A stretch of 22,798 nucleotides of DNA from Deltaproteobacteria bacterium (GTDB lineage Bacteria > Desulfobacterota > Desulfobacteria > Desulfobacterales > JAFDCJ01), in the NCBI GenBank assembly GCA_024277475.1, contig JAJRVC010000209.1, positions 1-22,798 of the forward strand, given 5' to 3'. The stretch's first letter is position 1. Every line of letters begins with the position of its first letter. This document shows positions 1 to 6,808 of this stretch, one piece after another. The position numbers and the translations under genes are program-made. Below the pieces are notes generated by a model. It ran no database searches and had not been told where the DNA came from. It worked only from the letters and a program-made list of their open reading frames with translations.

Positions 1-1
1 C

Positions 2-250
2 AGATCTATAACACAATTGGGACAGCACTTGTGGGTTGGGACGCTTTTTAACCAATTCACTCAAAATATTCGTATCAAGCAGGTACATTATTCGTCTGAG
101 ATTTCTTCTAAAATTCTGGGTGTGATTTATGCCATTGAGGGAAAGCTGGCAGCGGCCATAGCAGAATGGGAAAAAGTGCTCGAAATTGATGCGGACAACC
201 GGCAAGCCCGTGATAATATTTTAAAAGCTCAAAAATTACTGAATAATTAG
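2..250 (+). CDS. C-terminal fragment of a TPR-type protein, cut by the window edge
   Basis: The frame is open to the left edge, so the beginning lies outside the window; a TTG at 17 is the first in-window start codon but need not be used. The last 40 or so residues read as one tetratricopeptide-repeat helix pair: GVIYAIEGKLAAAIAEWEK followed by VLEIDADNRQARDNI, matching the TPR pattern of small and hydrophobic positions (G, Y, G, A, W, P-like turn). TPRs are protein-interaction scaffolds. The first 35 residues do not look like TPR and may be an unrelated N-terminal part or a damaged stretch, so this could also be the remnant of a larger gene. No partner gene can be seen. Confidence 0.4.
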   Translation, partial: RSITQLGQHLWVGTLFNQFTQNIRIKQVHYSSEISSKILGVIYAIEGKLAAAIAEWEKVLEIDADNRQARDNILKAQKLLNN

Positions 251-395
251 ATTTTGCTGTGTTCTCATCCGGCAAAACTTCATAGATCATGCACGGTGGC
301 AACAAGTCCGGATTATCCGTGTTTATGCAACTATCCAATATTGCATTCACTTCCGGGTTATGCAAGTGGTTTTCAAATCGCGAAATATTTTTGGG

Positions 396-424
396 TTGAC
401 ATTCAACCGTTAGAGGTGTATTTA
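396..424 (+). promoter_or_regulatory. sigma70-like promoter of vapBC with overlapping palindrome
   Basis: A perfect TTGACA (396-401) is followed by a 17-base spacer and TATTTA (419-424), 22 bases before the vapB start. A perfect 6-bp inverted repeat, GGTTGA-CAT-TCAACC (394-408), overlaps the -35 box. VapBC operons are usually repressed by the VapB-VapC complex binding such palindromes, so this is a candidate operator. The -10 box is weak (3 of 6). Confidence 0.5.
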
Positions 425-446
425 TGTGTGTATAAGGCGGTGTGCA

Positions 447-647
447 ATGAGAACTAATATCATACTGGATGACAACCTGGTCCAAGAGGCATTCAAATAC
501 AGCAGGGCAAATACCAAAAGGGAACTCATTCACTTGGTACTGAAGGAATTCGTCGAAAAAAGGCGGCGTTTAAACCTGCTGGATCTTGAGGGAAAAATCG
601 AGTTTGCCGAGGGTTACGACCATAAAAAGCTCAGAGAAAGGCAATGA
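447..647 (+). CDS. vapB: VapB-type antitoxin
   Basis: This 66-residue protein has the form of a ribbon-helix-helix antitoxin of the VapB/DUF2191 type: a short N-terminal strand (MRTNIILDDNLVQEAF), two helices with the common TKRELIHLVLKEFVEKRR pattern, and a charged, disordered C-terminal tail that in this family wraps the toxin. It should bind VapC and repress its own operon. The ATG at 447 is chosen over an upstream in-frame ATG at 426 because AAGGCGG lies six bases before it. Its stop overlaps the start of vapC (ATGA), the usual arrangement for translational coupling. Assignment rests on pattern, size and the PIN-domain neighbour. Confidence 0.85.
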   Translation: MRTNIILDDNLVQEAFKYSRANTKRELIHLVLKEFVEKRRRLNLLDLEGKIEFAEGYDHKKLRERQ

Positions 648-1054
648 TACTGATCGATACATCGGTTCTCATCGATTTTTTCAAAGGGATTAAAAATCCA
701 GCCGGGGTAAGATTCAAATCTATTTTGGAACAGGATATCCCCTTTGGGATTACCTCATTGATCTACCAGGAAATTCTGCAAGGTGCTAAATCTGAGAAGG
801 AGTATGCCGGTCTGAAGAAGTATCTAAGTTCTCAGCGCTTTTTTCATCCCCAAGACCCCATCGAAACCTATGCGAAAGCCGCCGGGATATATTTCAGATG
901 TCGAAAAAAAGGCATAACCATCAGAAGCACGGTGGATTGTTTAATTGCCCAGATTTCAATTGAAAATGAACTGCTCCTATTACACAATGACAAGGATTTC
1001 GAAGCCATGGCGGCTGTGGCACCCCTAAAATTTTTCGCTATGATGTCATTTTGA
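644..1054 (+). CDS. vapC: VapC-type PIN-domain ribonuclease toxin
   Basis: A 136-residue PIN-domain protein, expected to be a Mg-dependent ribonuclease (many VapCs cut tRNA or rRNA). The acidic residues that bind metal in this family are present: Asp5 in ILIDTSVLIDF, Glu43 in YQEILQG, Asp98 in STVDCLIA, and Asp116/Asp118 in HNDKDFEAMA. Its length is normal for VapC. It overlaps vapB by four bases (ATGA), so the two are one operon. No terminator was seen after it. The gene is complete and shows no damage; the RNA target cannot be told from sequence. Confidence 0.9.
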   Translation: MILIDTSVLIDFFKGIKNPAGVRFKSILEQDIPFGITSLIYQEILQGAKSEKEYAGLKKYLSSQRFFHPQDPIETYAKAAGIYFRCRKKGITIRSTVDCLIAQISIENELLLLHNDKDFEAMAAVAPLKFFAMMSF

Positions 1055-1186
1055 TTCGCTCATGGCGGCAAAGGGGTTGGTCCGCCGGCGGAGAAACCCA
1101 GCAAAAGATATCGGGATGCTCAACCCAACCTATGAACAATGCGTGGCCGATGCCGGAACCAAGCTTCAAAATTTCAACGGAATTTG

Positions 1187-3007
1187 TTAAACAATCCGCT
1201 TAAACGATTTTTCAAGGGTCCTGACGTCCCAGCGGATCCAGGTGGGCCGCCCGTGGGGACAGTGGGAGGGGTTGTCGCATTCATCGAGTTGGGCCAGCAG
1301 GCCTTTGATCTGTTGATCGGAAAGTGCCTGATTGGCCCGGATGGCACCGTGACAGGCCATAAGCATGCGGCATTCAGCCAGCATTTTCGCCAGACCGGCT
1401 GAAGAACCGATCTGTACGATTTTTTCGACAATTTCAACTATCAGCGGTTTGATCTCGCTCCCGGCCAGCAACGGTGGTACGGATTTAACCACAAAGGTAT
1501 TGCCGCCGAAAGGCTCGATATCCAGTCCAAGTTCTGCTAAATCCGGTATCAATTTTTCGAGGGCCCCGGCTTCCCGGTACCCTATCTCGATGGTCTCGGG
1601 CACCAGAAGTCTTTGGGCCGGTTTTTGAGCGTCGCTTGCCCGGTCACTGAATCGTTCAAACAGGATGCGTTCATGGGCGGCATGTTGGTCGATTAGGATC
1701 AGCCCTGCGTCTGCTTCACAAACGATATAGGTATTGTGAAGTTGGCCGATGATGCGCATATCGCCGAATCGTTTCTTTTGCCAGATAGTCGTCTGGGGGT
1801 TGCGGGTAGCAGGTTGTAGGTTGTGGGTTGTGAGTTGTGGGGTGGGGGGCGAAGATACTGGATGCTCGATGCCTGATGCTCGATAGGGATCATCGGCTGT
1901 TTGTTCCGCCTTCCCTCCGGGGCGTAGGCCGAATTCCTTTCCAGCAGCCTCTGAGACACCTCCCGACACCCCCGTTTGCCTGCCTGCTGTATACTCAGCC
2001 GGCCCCCAATCCGGCCGATCCACCTCAATCAGCGTCCGGGCCACCGCTCGCTTCACGGCTTTATGAACGTCTTTTTGGCGGGCAAAGCGAACTTCGTTTT
2101 TGGTGGGATGAACGTTGACATCCACCTCGTCAAACGGCACCTTGATAAAAAGGGCGGCTATCGGAAACTGGCCCTTGACCAGCCTTTGGGAATAGCCTTC
2201 AAACAGGGCATGCTGGATGATCCTGTCACGCACGAATCGGCCGTTGACATAAATGAACAACCCCCGGGAAGTGCGGCGGGTGGTCCGGGGCGATGATATC
2301 CAGCCGTAAATTGAAACCGCGTCGTTTTTGAATTTAATGGAATGGAGGGTATTTTTCAGATCGCCTCCGAGCACATCAACCACCCGGTCAAACGGCACGG
2401 AAGTTGACGGCCAGTTTTTCACGATTTTTTCATTGTGACTGAGGCGAAACTGAACCCCGGGGTGTCCCAGGGCAATGCTGGCGACTTTGTCGGCAATGTG
2501 GCCCATTTCCGTGCCGATGGTCTTTAAAAATTTACGTCTGGCCGGGGTATTGAAGAAAATCTGTCGGATTGTTACCAGGGTGCCTTTGGGGGCACCGACT
2601 TCGGTAACATTTTTAATTTTCCCCCCTTCAACGCGTATCTCGGTGCCGGTATCTGCGGATTGTTCCCGGCTGATCAGGGTAAACCGCGAAACCGCCGCGA
2701 TGCTTGGCAGCGCTTCGCCCCTGAAGCCAAGGGTATGAATACGAAAAAGATCCTGGTCCTTATAAATTTTGCTGGTGGCGTATCGCTCTAGAGCCAGCAA
2801 CGCATCATCCCGGCCCATACCGCTGCCGTTGTCGGATACCCGGATCAAAGATCGTCCGCCTTTTTCAATATCGATCATAATCCGGCTGCTGCCCGCATCC
2901 AGGGCATTTTCCACCAACTCCTTGACCACCGAAGCCGGGCGTTCCACCACCTCGCCGGCAGCGATTTTGTTGGAGAGGATTTCGGGTAGAATTTTTATTT
3001 TTGACAT
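1187..3007 (-). CDS. mutL: DNA mismatch repair protein MutL (endonuclease type)
   Basis: A 606-residue MutL. The N-terminal GHKL ATPase is complete: AAGEVVERPASVVKELVENA with the Mg-binding Glu and Asn, DNGSGM, and GFRGEALPSIAAVS. The C-terminal dimerisation domain carries the metal-binding nicking motif DQHAAHERILFE (pattern DQHA-x2-E-x4-E), plus ACHGAIRAN and CPHGRPT. It is therefore the latent-endonuclease form found in bacteria without MutH. It joins MutS in strand-directed repair. The linker at residues about 374-404 is encoded by microrepeat DNA (positions 1795-1884), so it looks expanded by repeats without breaking the frame. There is no good ribosome binding site before the ATG; repeat DNA begins about 17 bases upstream. 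Confidence 0.97.
   Translation of the reverse strand: MSKIKILPEILSNKIAAGEVVERPASVVKELVENALDAGSSRIMIDIEKGGRSLIRVSDNGSGMGRDDALLALERYATSKIYKDQDLFRIHTLGFRGEALPSIAAVSRFTLISREQSADTGTEIRVEGGKIKNVTEVGAPKGTLVTIRQIFFNTPARRKFLKTIGTEMGHIADKVASIALGHPGVQFRLSHNEKIVKNWPSTSVPFDRVVDVLGGDLKNTLHSIKFKNDAVSIYGWISSPRTTRRTSRGLFIYVNGRFVRDRIIQHALFEGYSQRLVKGQFPIAALFIKVPFDEVDVNVHPTKNEVRFARQKDVHKAVKRAVARTLIEVDRPDWGPAEYTAGRQTGVSGGVSEAAGKEFGLRPGGKAEQTADDPYRASGIEHPVSSPPTPQLTTHNLQPATRNPQTTIWQKKRFGDMRIIGQLHNTYIVCEADAGLILIDQHAAHERILFERFSDRASDAQKPAQRLLVPETIEIGYREAGALEKLIPDLAELGLDIEPFGGNTFVVKSVPPLLAGSEIKPLIVEIVEKIVQIGSSAGLAKMLAECRMLMACHGAIRANQALSDQQIKGLLAQLDECDNPSHCPHGRPTWIRWDVRTLEKSFKRIV
1795..1848. repeat. GGTTG(T)-type microrepeat inside mutL
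   Basis: On the plus strand this is a run of related heptamers such as GGTTGCGG, AGGTTGTA, GGTTGTGG and GAGTTGTGG. It is read in frame on the minus strand as the Pro/Thr/Asn/Gln-rich linker of MutL (for example PQLTTHNLQPATRNPQTT). The same kind of tract occurs between genes at 5142-5180 and 10550-10642. Confidence 0.7.
1855..1884. repeat. GATGCTCGAT-type microrepeat inside mutL
   Basis: Three imperfect copies of a nine-to-ten-base unit (TGGATGCTCGAT, GCCTGATGCTCGAT and the preceding GATACT) lie in tandem next to the GGTTG tract. It is a second, different repeat family within the same coding linker of mutL. Confidence 0.6.
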
Positions 3008-3023
3008 GTTCGTAGGCGTTCAC

Positions 3024-3113
3024 GGGTTTAGGGGTTCAAGGTTTAGGGGTTCAGAGGTTCAAGGTTCAGAGGTTCAAGGTTCAGAGGTTCAAGGTTTAGG
3101 GGTTCTGGGTTCA
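3024..3113. repeat. GGTTCA microrepeat tract with a 15-base period
   Basis: About 90 bases of tandem repeats upstream of mutL. The central part is three near-perfect copies of the 15-base unit GGTTCAGAGGTTCAA, flanked by variants GGTTTAGG and GGGTTTAG. There are no spacers, so this is not a CRISPR array. It lies between mutL and the membrane-protein gene and begins about 17 bases before the mutL start. Confidence 0.85.
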
Positions 3114-3122
3114 GCGCCGCCG

Positions 3123-3179
3123 CCGGCCAAACAAAACGGCCGGTCTGTTCGAGAAAGAAACTGATGAACATCGAACATT
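3123..3179. repeat. Composite dispersed repeat, copy 1 (hairpin plus ATCGAAC tract)
   Basis: A hairpin CCGGCC-AAACAAAAC-GGCCGG (3123-3143) is followed by GAGAAAGAAAC and then ACATCGAACAT-type units. The same order of elements recurs at 17437-17495, so this is a dispersed repeat rather than chance. Confidence 0.6.
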
Positions 3180-3217
3180 GCAATTATTTGGCAAAATGAG
3201 CATTTTTAACGAGGACT

Positions 3218-4000
3218 TCAGGTCTTAAATGCCTTCCCTTTCCTTAACCCTGAACGCCGGTCGGAAGCGTGTGGCGACGCATCGGCGCTGCCGGGCATAA
3301 AAATCAAAAAGCCATTGTACTTATTTCGGAGTAACAATAACAGAGCATATACGAGAATTATCAAACCCGCCATTTCCAGGGATTCTTCCAAGGTTATCAT
3401 CAATATCCACACGATATCTTTTTTCTCATTCATCATTACCAGGTACCTGCCACTGACCATTTCCAGCCCAATTGTGGCGGAAAGATAGGTAACGGCCGAC
3501 AATCCAAACCAAAATCTGATTCTTTTTTGCATTCGCCAAAAGACGGGAATCGTGAATATCGCTAACAGCACGACCCCGATGCCATATGGAATAATCCAGG
3601 CATAATAAAAGATCCCGCTGGTGCCCAATGCCTGTCTAAGGGGATCGATTAGCCTCTCGTGGATAGAAATAGACTCATCAAGAGCCAGAAAGACGAATAC
3701 GCCTGAAAGAAACAGCCAGATCTTTGGGGGGTCACCGGCAAGGCAGGCTGCTTTCCACACAATCAGAAAAAGTACAGCGTTTATCAGAAACAGCCCTGTC
3801 GAAAAAATAGCCGGTACATTTCCTTCGCCATCGAGAAAAAAAAGACTAAAAAGCAGGCGTACGAGTCCGTGTTCAAATCCCCCAAGGATGTAGGGCATCG
3901 CAATCGTGATTAAATGAGCCACCAATAGTAAAATTGCGATCGTGCTCAGCCGGATAACCGCGTTGCGGGGGGACAAAGTAATTTTTGTCTGTTCTTCCAT
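3218..4000 (-). CDS. Uncharacterised six-helix integral membrane protein
   Basis: I do not recognise a named family. The 260-residue protein has about six hydrophobic segments (roughly residues 15-40, 64-88, 92-108, 130-153, 162-182 and 196-224), so it should sit in the inner membrane. Charged residues lie within or at the edge of helices: LALDESISIHERL (108-116, an Asp-Glu and His-Glu pair) and LEESLEMAG (204-212). Such conserved-looking acidic/His motifs in a membrane would fit a metal or substrate site, but this is inference. The C-terminal tail (about 230-260) is polar. The start ATG is preceded by a weak AAGAGA. It stands alone between mutL and a nitrilase-type gene with no operon link evident. 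Confidence 0.7.
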   Translation of the reverse strand: MEEQTKITLSPRNAVIRLSTIAILLLVAHLITIAMPYILGGFEHGLVRLLFSLFFLDGEGNVPAIFSTGLFLINAVLFLIVWKAACLAGDPPKIWLFLSGVFVFLALDESISIHERLIDPLRQALGTSGIFYYAWIIPYGIGVVLLAIFTIPVFWRMQKRIRFWFGLSAVTYLSATIGLEMVSGRYLVMMNEKKDIVWILMITLEESLEMAGLIILVYALLLLLRNKYNGFLIFMPGSADASPHASDRRSGLRKGKAFKT

Positions 4001-4252
4001 CAGCGTCTATCTCTTGACGTCCTGACCCGGATAAACAAGGATTTCACCGGCATAATGAATCGCATCAATTCATGCCGACCGTCATTCCGCGAAGCCTGGG
4101 CCTGTTCCAGATCCCTCTCTGCCTGTGCCAACCAATCTCGCGGACGATCAGTCATTTTTCCAATTCCGGATTTTTAGGGTTTATCTTTTTTTTGAGCATA
4201 CAATCAATGGCCGGATTAGTCAAAAAAATAGCCATTCAATATGTTCTATGCC

Positions 4253-5056
4253 TCAGTACAGCTCAGGCCTCCGATTGGGTAGAAAATAGCGCATTCGGTG
4301 ACCCCGGACGGCAGCCAAAACATCCGCCTGCAAATCGGCTACGATCATTGCTTCTTTGCCGCTGATATTGTCTTTCAGTACTTCTCAGGATGGGCCGATA
4401 ACCATTGCTATCCCCGGAAAATCGAGCCCTTTTTGATTGTTGCCGTTCTGGTTGCAGGCGACAATGAAAATACCGTTGTCAAATGCTCTGGCCGTGAGAT
4501 GGCGCATCCAGGAAGTCCATTTTTGCGGGGGTGTTCCCCGGGGGGAAGCATGGGGCATGAAAATAATATCGGCACCATCAAGCGCCATGCGGCTGGAAAG
4601 CTCGGGAAAATGGCCATCATAGCAAAGCTGGATGCCGAAATTGACGCCGGATAGATTGAATACCGGAACCTTGTTTCCGGGCGAAAAGACAGCACGCTCG
4701 GGCGGTGCTATATGCAGCTTGCGGTATATCCCTGCAACGCCCTTCGGTGTTGCGACCAACTGGCTCGCAAAAATACATTCATTGTCATCCTTTTCAGCCA
4801 TTCCTGCCAGAATAACAATTTTATCCGCCTGGGCCATATGCTCAAGTTGTCGGCTGATGAGCCCGGGAATCGGTTCGGCGGAATCCCTGATGACAGAATC
4901 GGTGCTGTATCCGGTAACGTTTAATTCCGGAAAACAGATGAGATCCGCCCCCTCTTTTTTAGCTTTCTTGATCCAGGGCACCATCCTGTCCAGGTTATGC
5001 CTTACCTGGTTGATTGGCGAATTGAAAATGACGGCTGCAATGCGGATGTCGTTCAT
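4253..5056 (-). pseudogene. Carbon-nitrogen hydrolase (nitrilase superfamily) interrupted by an in-frame UGA
   Basis: The reading frame holds a nitrilase-superfamily amidase with its catalytic triad: Glu44 (CFPELNVTGY), Lys113 (YRKLHI) and Cys145 (QLCYDGHFPE). It stops at a UGA (4385-4387) after 223 residues. Beyond the UGA the same frame continues for 43 codons with a typical family C-terminus (EVLKDN... AMIVADLQADVLAAV... MRYFLPNRRPELY) and ends at a UGA at 4253. The context is GPS-UGA-EVL, where relatives usually have Gly, so a single GGA-to-TGA change explains it. The C-terminal tail in this superfamily takes part in oligomer packing, so the short product may be impaired. Selenocysteine insertion is possible in this organism, but I see no convincing SECIS and the position is not catalytic. 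A sequencing error is also possible. The substrate is not predictable. Confidence 0.7.
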
Positions 5057-5061
5057 AATAT

Positions 5062-5113
5062 CAGATGACAGAATACATATGACAGAAAACAGAGGTCAGA
5101 TGTCGGATGCCGG
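5062..5113. repeat. AGGTCAGA/ATGACAGA microrepeat tract
   Basis: Degenerate units such as AGATGACAGAATAC, ATGACAGAAAAC, AGAGGTCAGATGTCGGATGCCGG lie directly before the nitrilase-type start. The same family recurs at 17185-17313 (AGAGGTCGGAAGTCAGATG). Confidence 0.55.
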
Positions 5114-5141
5114 AAATCTGATTGCATGGATAGTTTATTCC

Positions 5142-5180
5142 CGCAACACACAACAAACAACATACAACATGCAACCCGCA
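5142..5180. repeat. CAACA/CATACAACATGCAAC microrepeat tract
   Basis: A run of short units CGCAACACACAACAAACAA and CATACAACATGCAACCCGCA. It is the complement-strand relative of the GGTTG family seen in the mutL linker and at 10550-10642. Confidence 0.55.
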
Positions 5181-5250
5181 GCTCCTTCTGATCCTCCTGC
5201 ACCTTCCATTTAGCTATGTCTTACTCGAGGCCATCTTTGCCCGCACCCCG

Positions 5251-5706
5251 TCACACGTCGAACTGCGCTTTAATCTTGAACACCCTTGTTGCCGGCAGAT
5301 TGAGAATATCGGATATGCCGGTTTCTTCAACAATCTGTTTCAGGTTTTCATCTATCTCGTCCATCGAAGGGGCAATAAATGTGAACCAGACGTTGTATTG
5401 GTTATCGCGCTGGTAATTATGGGTGACCCCCGGATAGCGATTAACGATGTCGGCGAATTGGTCAATTCTATCCGCGGGCACTCTGGCGGCACACAATGTA
5501 CTTACAAATCCGAGCTTTCCGGGAACAAAATTACCCCCAATTCGTCGTATAATACCGATTTTTTTTAATCGTGAAACCCGTTCCAACACTTCTTTTTCCG
5601 TCAGATCCAATTCATTGGCCACCGCAAGATAGGGGCGTGAGGTAATCGGGAAATCCGATTGGATGCGGTTCAGGATGGTTTTATCAATTTCGTTTAATTC
5701 CAACAT
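5251..5706 (-). CDS. AhbA/AhbB-type siroheme decarboxylase subunit (Lrp/AsnC-like)
   Basis: A 151-residue protein with an Lrp/AsnC-like winged helix (about residues 3-55, LNEIDKTILNRIQSDFPI) and a ligand-binding domain. The segment GVTHNYQRDNQYNVWFTF is diagnostic of the siroheme decarboxylase group (AhbA, AhbB, NirDLGH) rather than amino-acid regulators. AhbA and AhbB together turn siroheme into 12,18-didecarboxysiroheme in the alternative heme pathway of sulfate reducers and archaea. Only one of the two subunits is in the window, and which one it is cannot be settled. ATG 5706 is preferred to the TTG at 5727 because homologs start near MLELNEID; the Shine-Dalgarno is weak for both. Its separation from yjbQ by two hairpins argues against tight co-transcription. 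Confidence 0.85.
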   Translation of the reverse strand: MLELNEIDKTILNRIQSDFPITSRPYLAVANELDLTEKEVLERVSRLKKIGIIRRIGGNFVPGKLGFVSTLCAARVPADRIDQFADIVNRYPGVTHNYQRDNQYNVWFTFIAPSMDEIDENLKQIVEETGISDILNLPATRVFKIKAQFDV

Positions 5707-5778
5707 TTTATAATTTACCAGTTCCAATTAAGGATGTGGCCGCGAAAAGGCACAAAAAGCTCAAAACTAAAATTTCGT

Positions 5779-5831
5779 ACTTCATAATTTCAATAAGTTA
5801 TGAAGTCAAAAATCGAGAATTTTGACTTTTT
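5779..5831. repeat. Two adjacent hairpins between yjbQ and the ahb gene
   Basis: The first is a perfect 9-bp stem, ACTTCATAA/TTATGAAGT (5779-5787 with 5798-5806). The second is a 9-bp stem, AAGTCAAAA/TTTTGACTT (5803-5811 with 5820-5828). They share a few bases, so they cannot both form completely. On the plus strand a short T run follows. They may form a weak terminator or an RNA-processing site; AT-rich sequence makes them less certain. Confidence 0.5.
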
Positions 5832-5857
5832 ACGAGATTGTCAATAAGGGCTATAAG

Positions 5858-6262
5858 TTATTTTGCAAAGCGTTCCTCCATTATGCGTATATCCACCTTG
5901 CGAGTTCGCGGGCCGTCAAATTCACAGAAAAAAATCCCCTGCCAGGTACCTAACACCAGACGGTGATTTTCGATGGCGACCAACTGAGATGAACCCACCA
6001 GGGTTGATTTGATATGTGCCCGGGAGTTGCCCTCAAGATGGCGATAATCTGCTTTCCAGGGAATAATCTGATTTAAAATCATCAACATATCCGATTTGAC
6101 GCTGGGATCCGCACTTTCATTGATAGTTACCGCAGCCGTGGTGTGCGGTACGTATATCATGCAAAGCCCTTGATCGATGCCTGACTTTTGGATGAGCTGA
6201 TTTACTTGAGTCGTGATATCAATCAGTTCAGTTGTTTCCCGGGTTTTTACCGATAGAATCAT
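5858..6262 (-). CDS. yjbQ: YjbQ family protein (UPF0047)
   Basis: A 134-residue single-domain protein of the YjbQ/UPF0047 family. Conserved blocks are visible: MIYVPHTTAAVTINE (residues about 37-51), HLEGNSRAHIKSTLVGSS with the His/Glu/His site residues, and LGTWQGIFFCEFDGPRTRK near the end. Members show weak thiamine-phosphate synthase activity and complement E. coli thiE, but their real role is unsettled. The length matches the family. A strong ribosome binding site (TGGAGG, four bases before the ATG) fixes the start. A terminator separates it from dsrC upstream, so it is probably transcribed from its own promoter or by readthrough. Confidence 0.92.
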   Translation of the reverse strand: MILSVKTRETTELIDITTQVNQLIQKSGIDQGLCMIYVPHTTAAVTINESADPSVKSDMLMILNQIIPWKADYRHLEGNSRAHIKSTLVGSSQLVAIENHRLVLGTWQGIFFCEFDGPRTRKVDIRIMEERFAK

Positions 6263-6313
6263 GGCACCTCCAGGTAGGTTAAAAAGGTTCAGCGTTCACC
6301 GGAACGGTCACAG

Positions 6314-6350
6314 AAAAAAAGGCTCTGCGCTTTTCGCAGAGCCTTTTTTA
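6314..6350 (-). terminator. Strong rho-independent terminator after dsrC
   Basis: A perfect stem GGCTCTGCG/CGCAGAGCC (6321-6329 with 6335-6343), extended by A:T pairs, has a five-base loop and is flanked by a run of A on one side and T on the other. It lies 28 bases beyond the dsrC stop in the direction of transcription and would also work on the other strand. Confidence 0.95.
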
Positions 6351-6377
6351 ACAAAATTATCTTTCACGGTCACTTGA

Positions 6378-6695
6378 TTAGACGCATCCTGTCGGTTTGG
6401 GGAGACCGGCCATTTTGCAGGCTCCCTTGCCGGGTCCTGACGGGAAAAGCTCGTAGATGTGTTTTAGTTTGAAACCGGTGACTTTAGAAAGGACCCGCAC
6501 CATCGGTGCAATTCCGTTTTTCTCGTAATAATCGCGCAAGACATCGATTACTTTATTATGCTCGTCATTGAGTTCCTCAATACCCTCTTCCTTCTTGACC
6601 CACTGAACCCACTCTGAACTCCAGTTCTCGTAAGAATCAATAAACCCGTCTTCGTCGACCGTGAATGTTTTACCCATGAATTCTACGTTTGGCAT
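6378..6695 (-). CDS. dsrC: DsrC (TusE/DsrC family sulfur-carrier protein)
   Basis: A 105-residue DsrC. The flexible C-terminal arm ends GACKMAGLPKPTGCV with both redox cysteines, Cys93 and the penultimate Cys104, spaced C-x10-C as in true DsrC (TusE has only the last). DsrC is the co-substrate of dissimilatory sulfite reductase and carries sulfite-derived sulfur as a trisulfide that is reduced back to the dithiol. Here it is the last gene after the Nuo/Hdr/Flx-like operon, 113 bases past flxA, with AAGGAGG before its ATG, a possible own promoter at 6797-6769 and a terminator after it. That position suggests, but does not prove, that the complex exchanges electrons with DsrC. No dsrAB are in the window. 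Confidence 0.97.
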   Translation of the reverse strand: MPNVEFMGKTFTVDEDGFIDSYENWSSEWVQWVKKEEGIEELNDEHNKVIDVLRDYYEKNGIAPMVRVLSKVTGFKLKHIYELFPSGPGKGACKMAGLPKPTGCV

Positions 6696-6768
6696 TTAAT
6701 CATCCTCCTTTAATATTTTATATTTTTTTTTAGGCCATCAGCCTATTGGACGTCTACTTAAAAGGTAT

Positions 6769-6797
6769 CTTCTATATGAATCATTTGGCTTTGTCAA
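6769..6797 (-). promoter_or_regulatory. Candidate sigma70 promoter of dsrC
   Basis: On the minus strand a perfect TTGACA (6797-6792) is followed after 17 bases by TAGAAG (6774-6769), or after 15 bases by TATAGA. It lies in the flxA-dsrC gap, about 75 to 100 bases before the dsrC start, and would allow dsrC to be made in excess of the operon. Confidence 0.5.
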
Positions 6798-6808
6798 TAT
6801 TAAAAAGT

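Noticed and set aside
108..533. A 141-codon open frame on the minus strand across the left-edge fragment and vapB start.
   Set aside because: It runs antisense to the TPR end and vapB, has no ribosome binding site or recognisable domain, and covers the vapBC promoter.
1062..1190. A 42-residue plus-strand frame after vapC (ends NFNGIC).
   Set aside because: No good ribosome binding site, overlaps the mutL stop, and looks like degraded intergenic sequence.
3024..3113. Possible CRISPR array.
   Set aside because: Units are directly adjacent with no unique spacers, and no cas genes are nearby.
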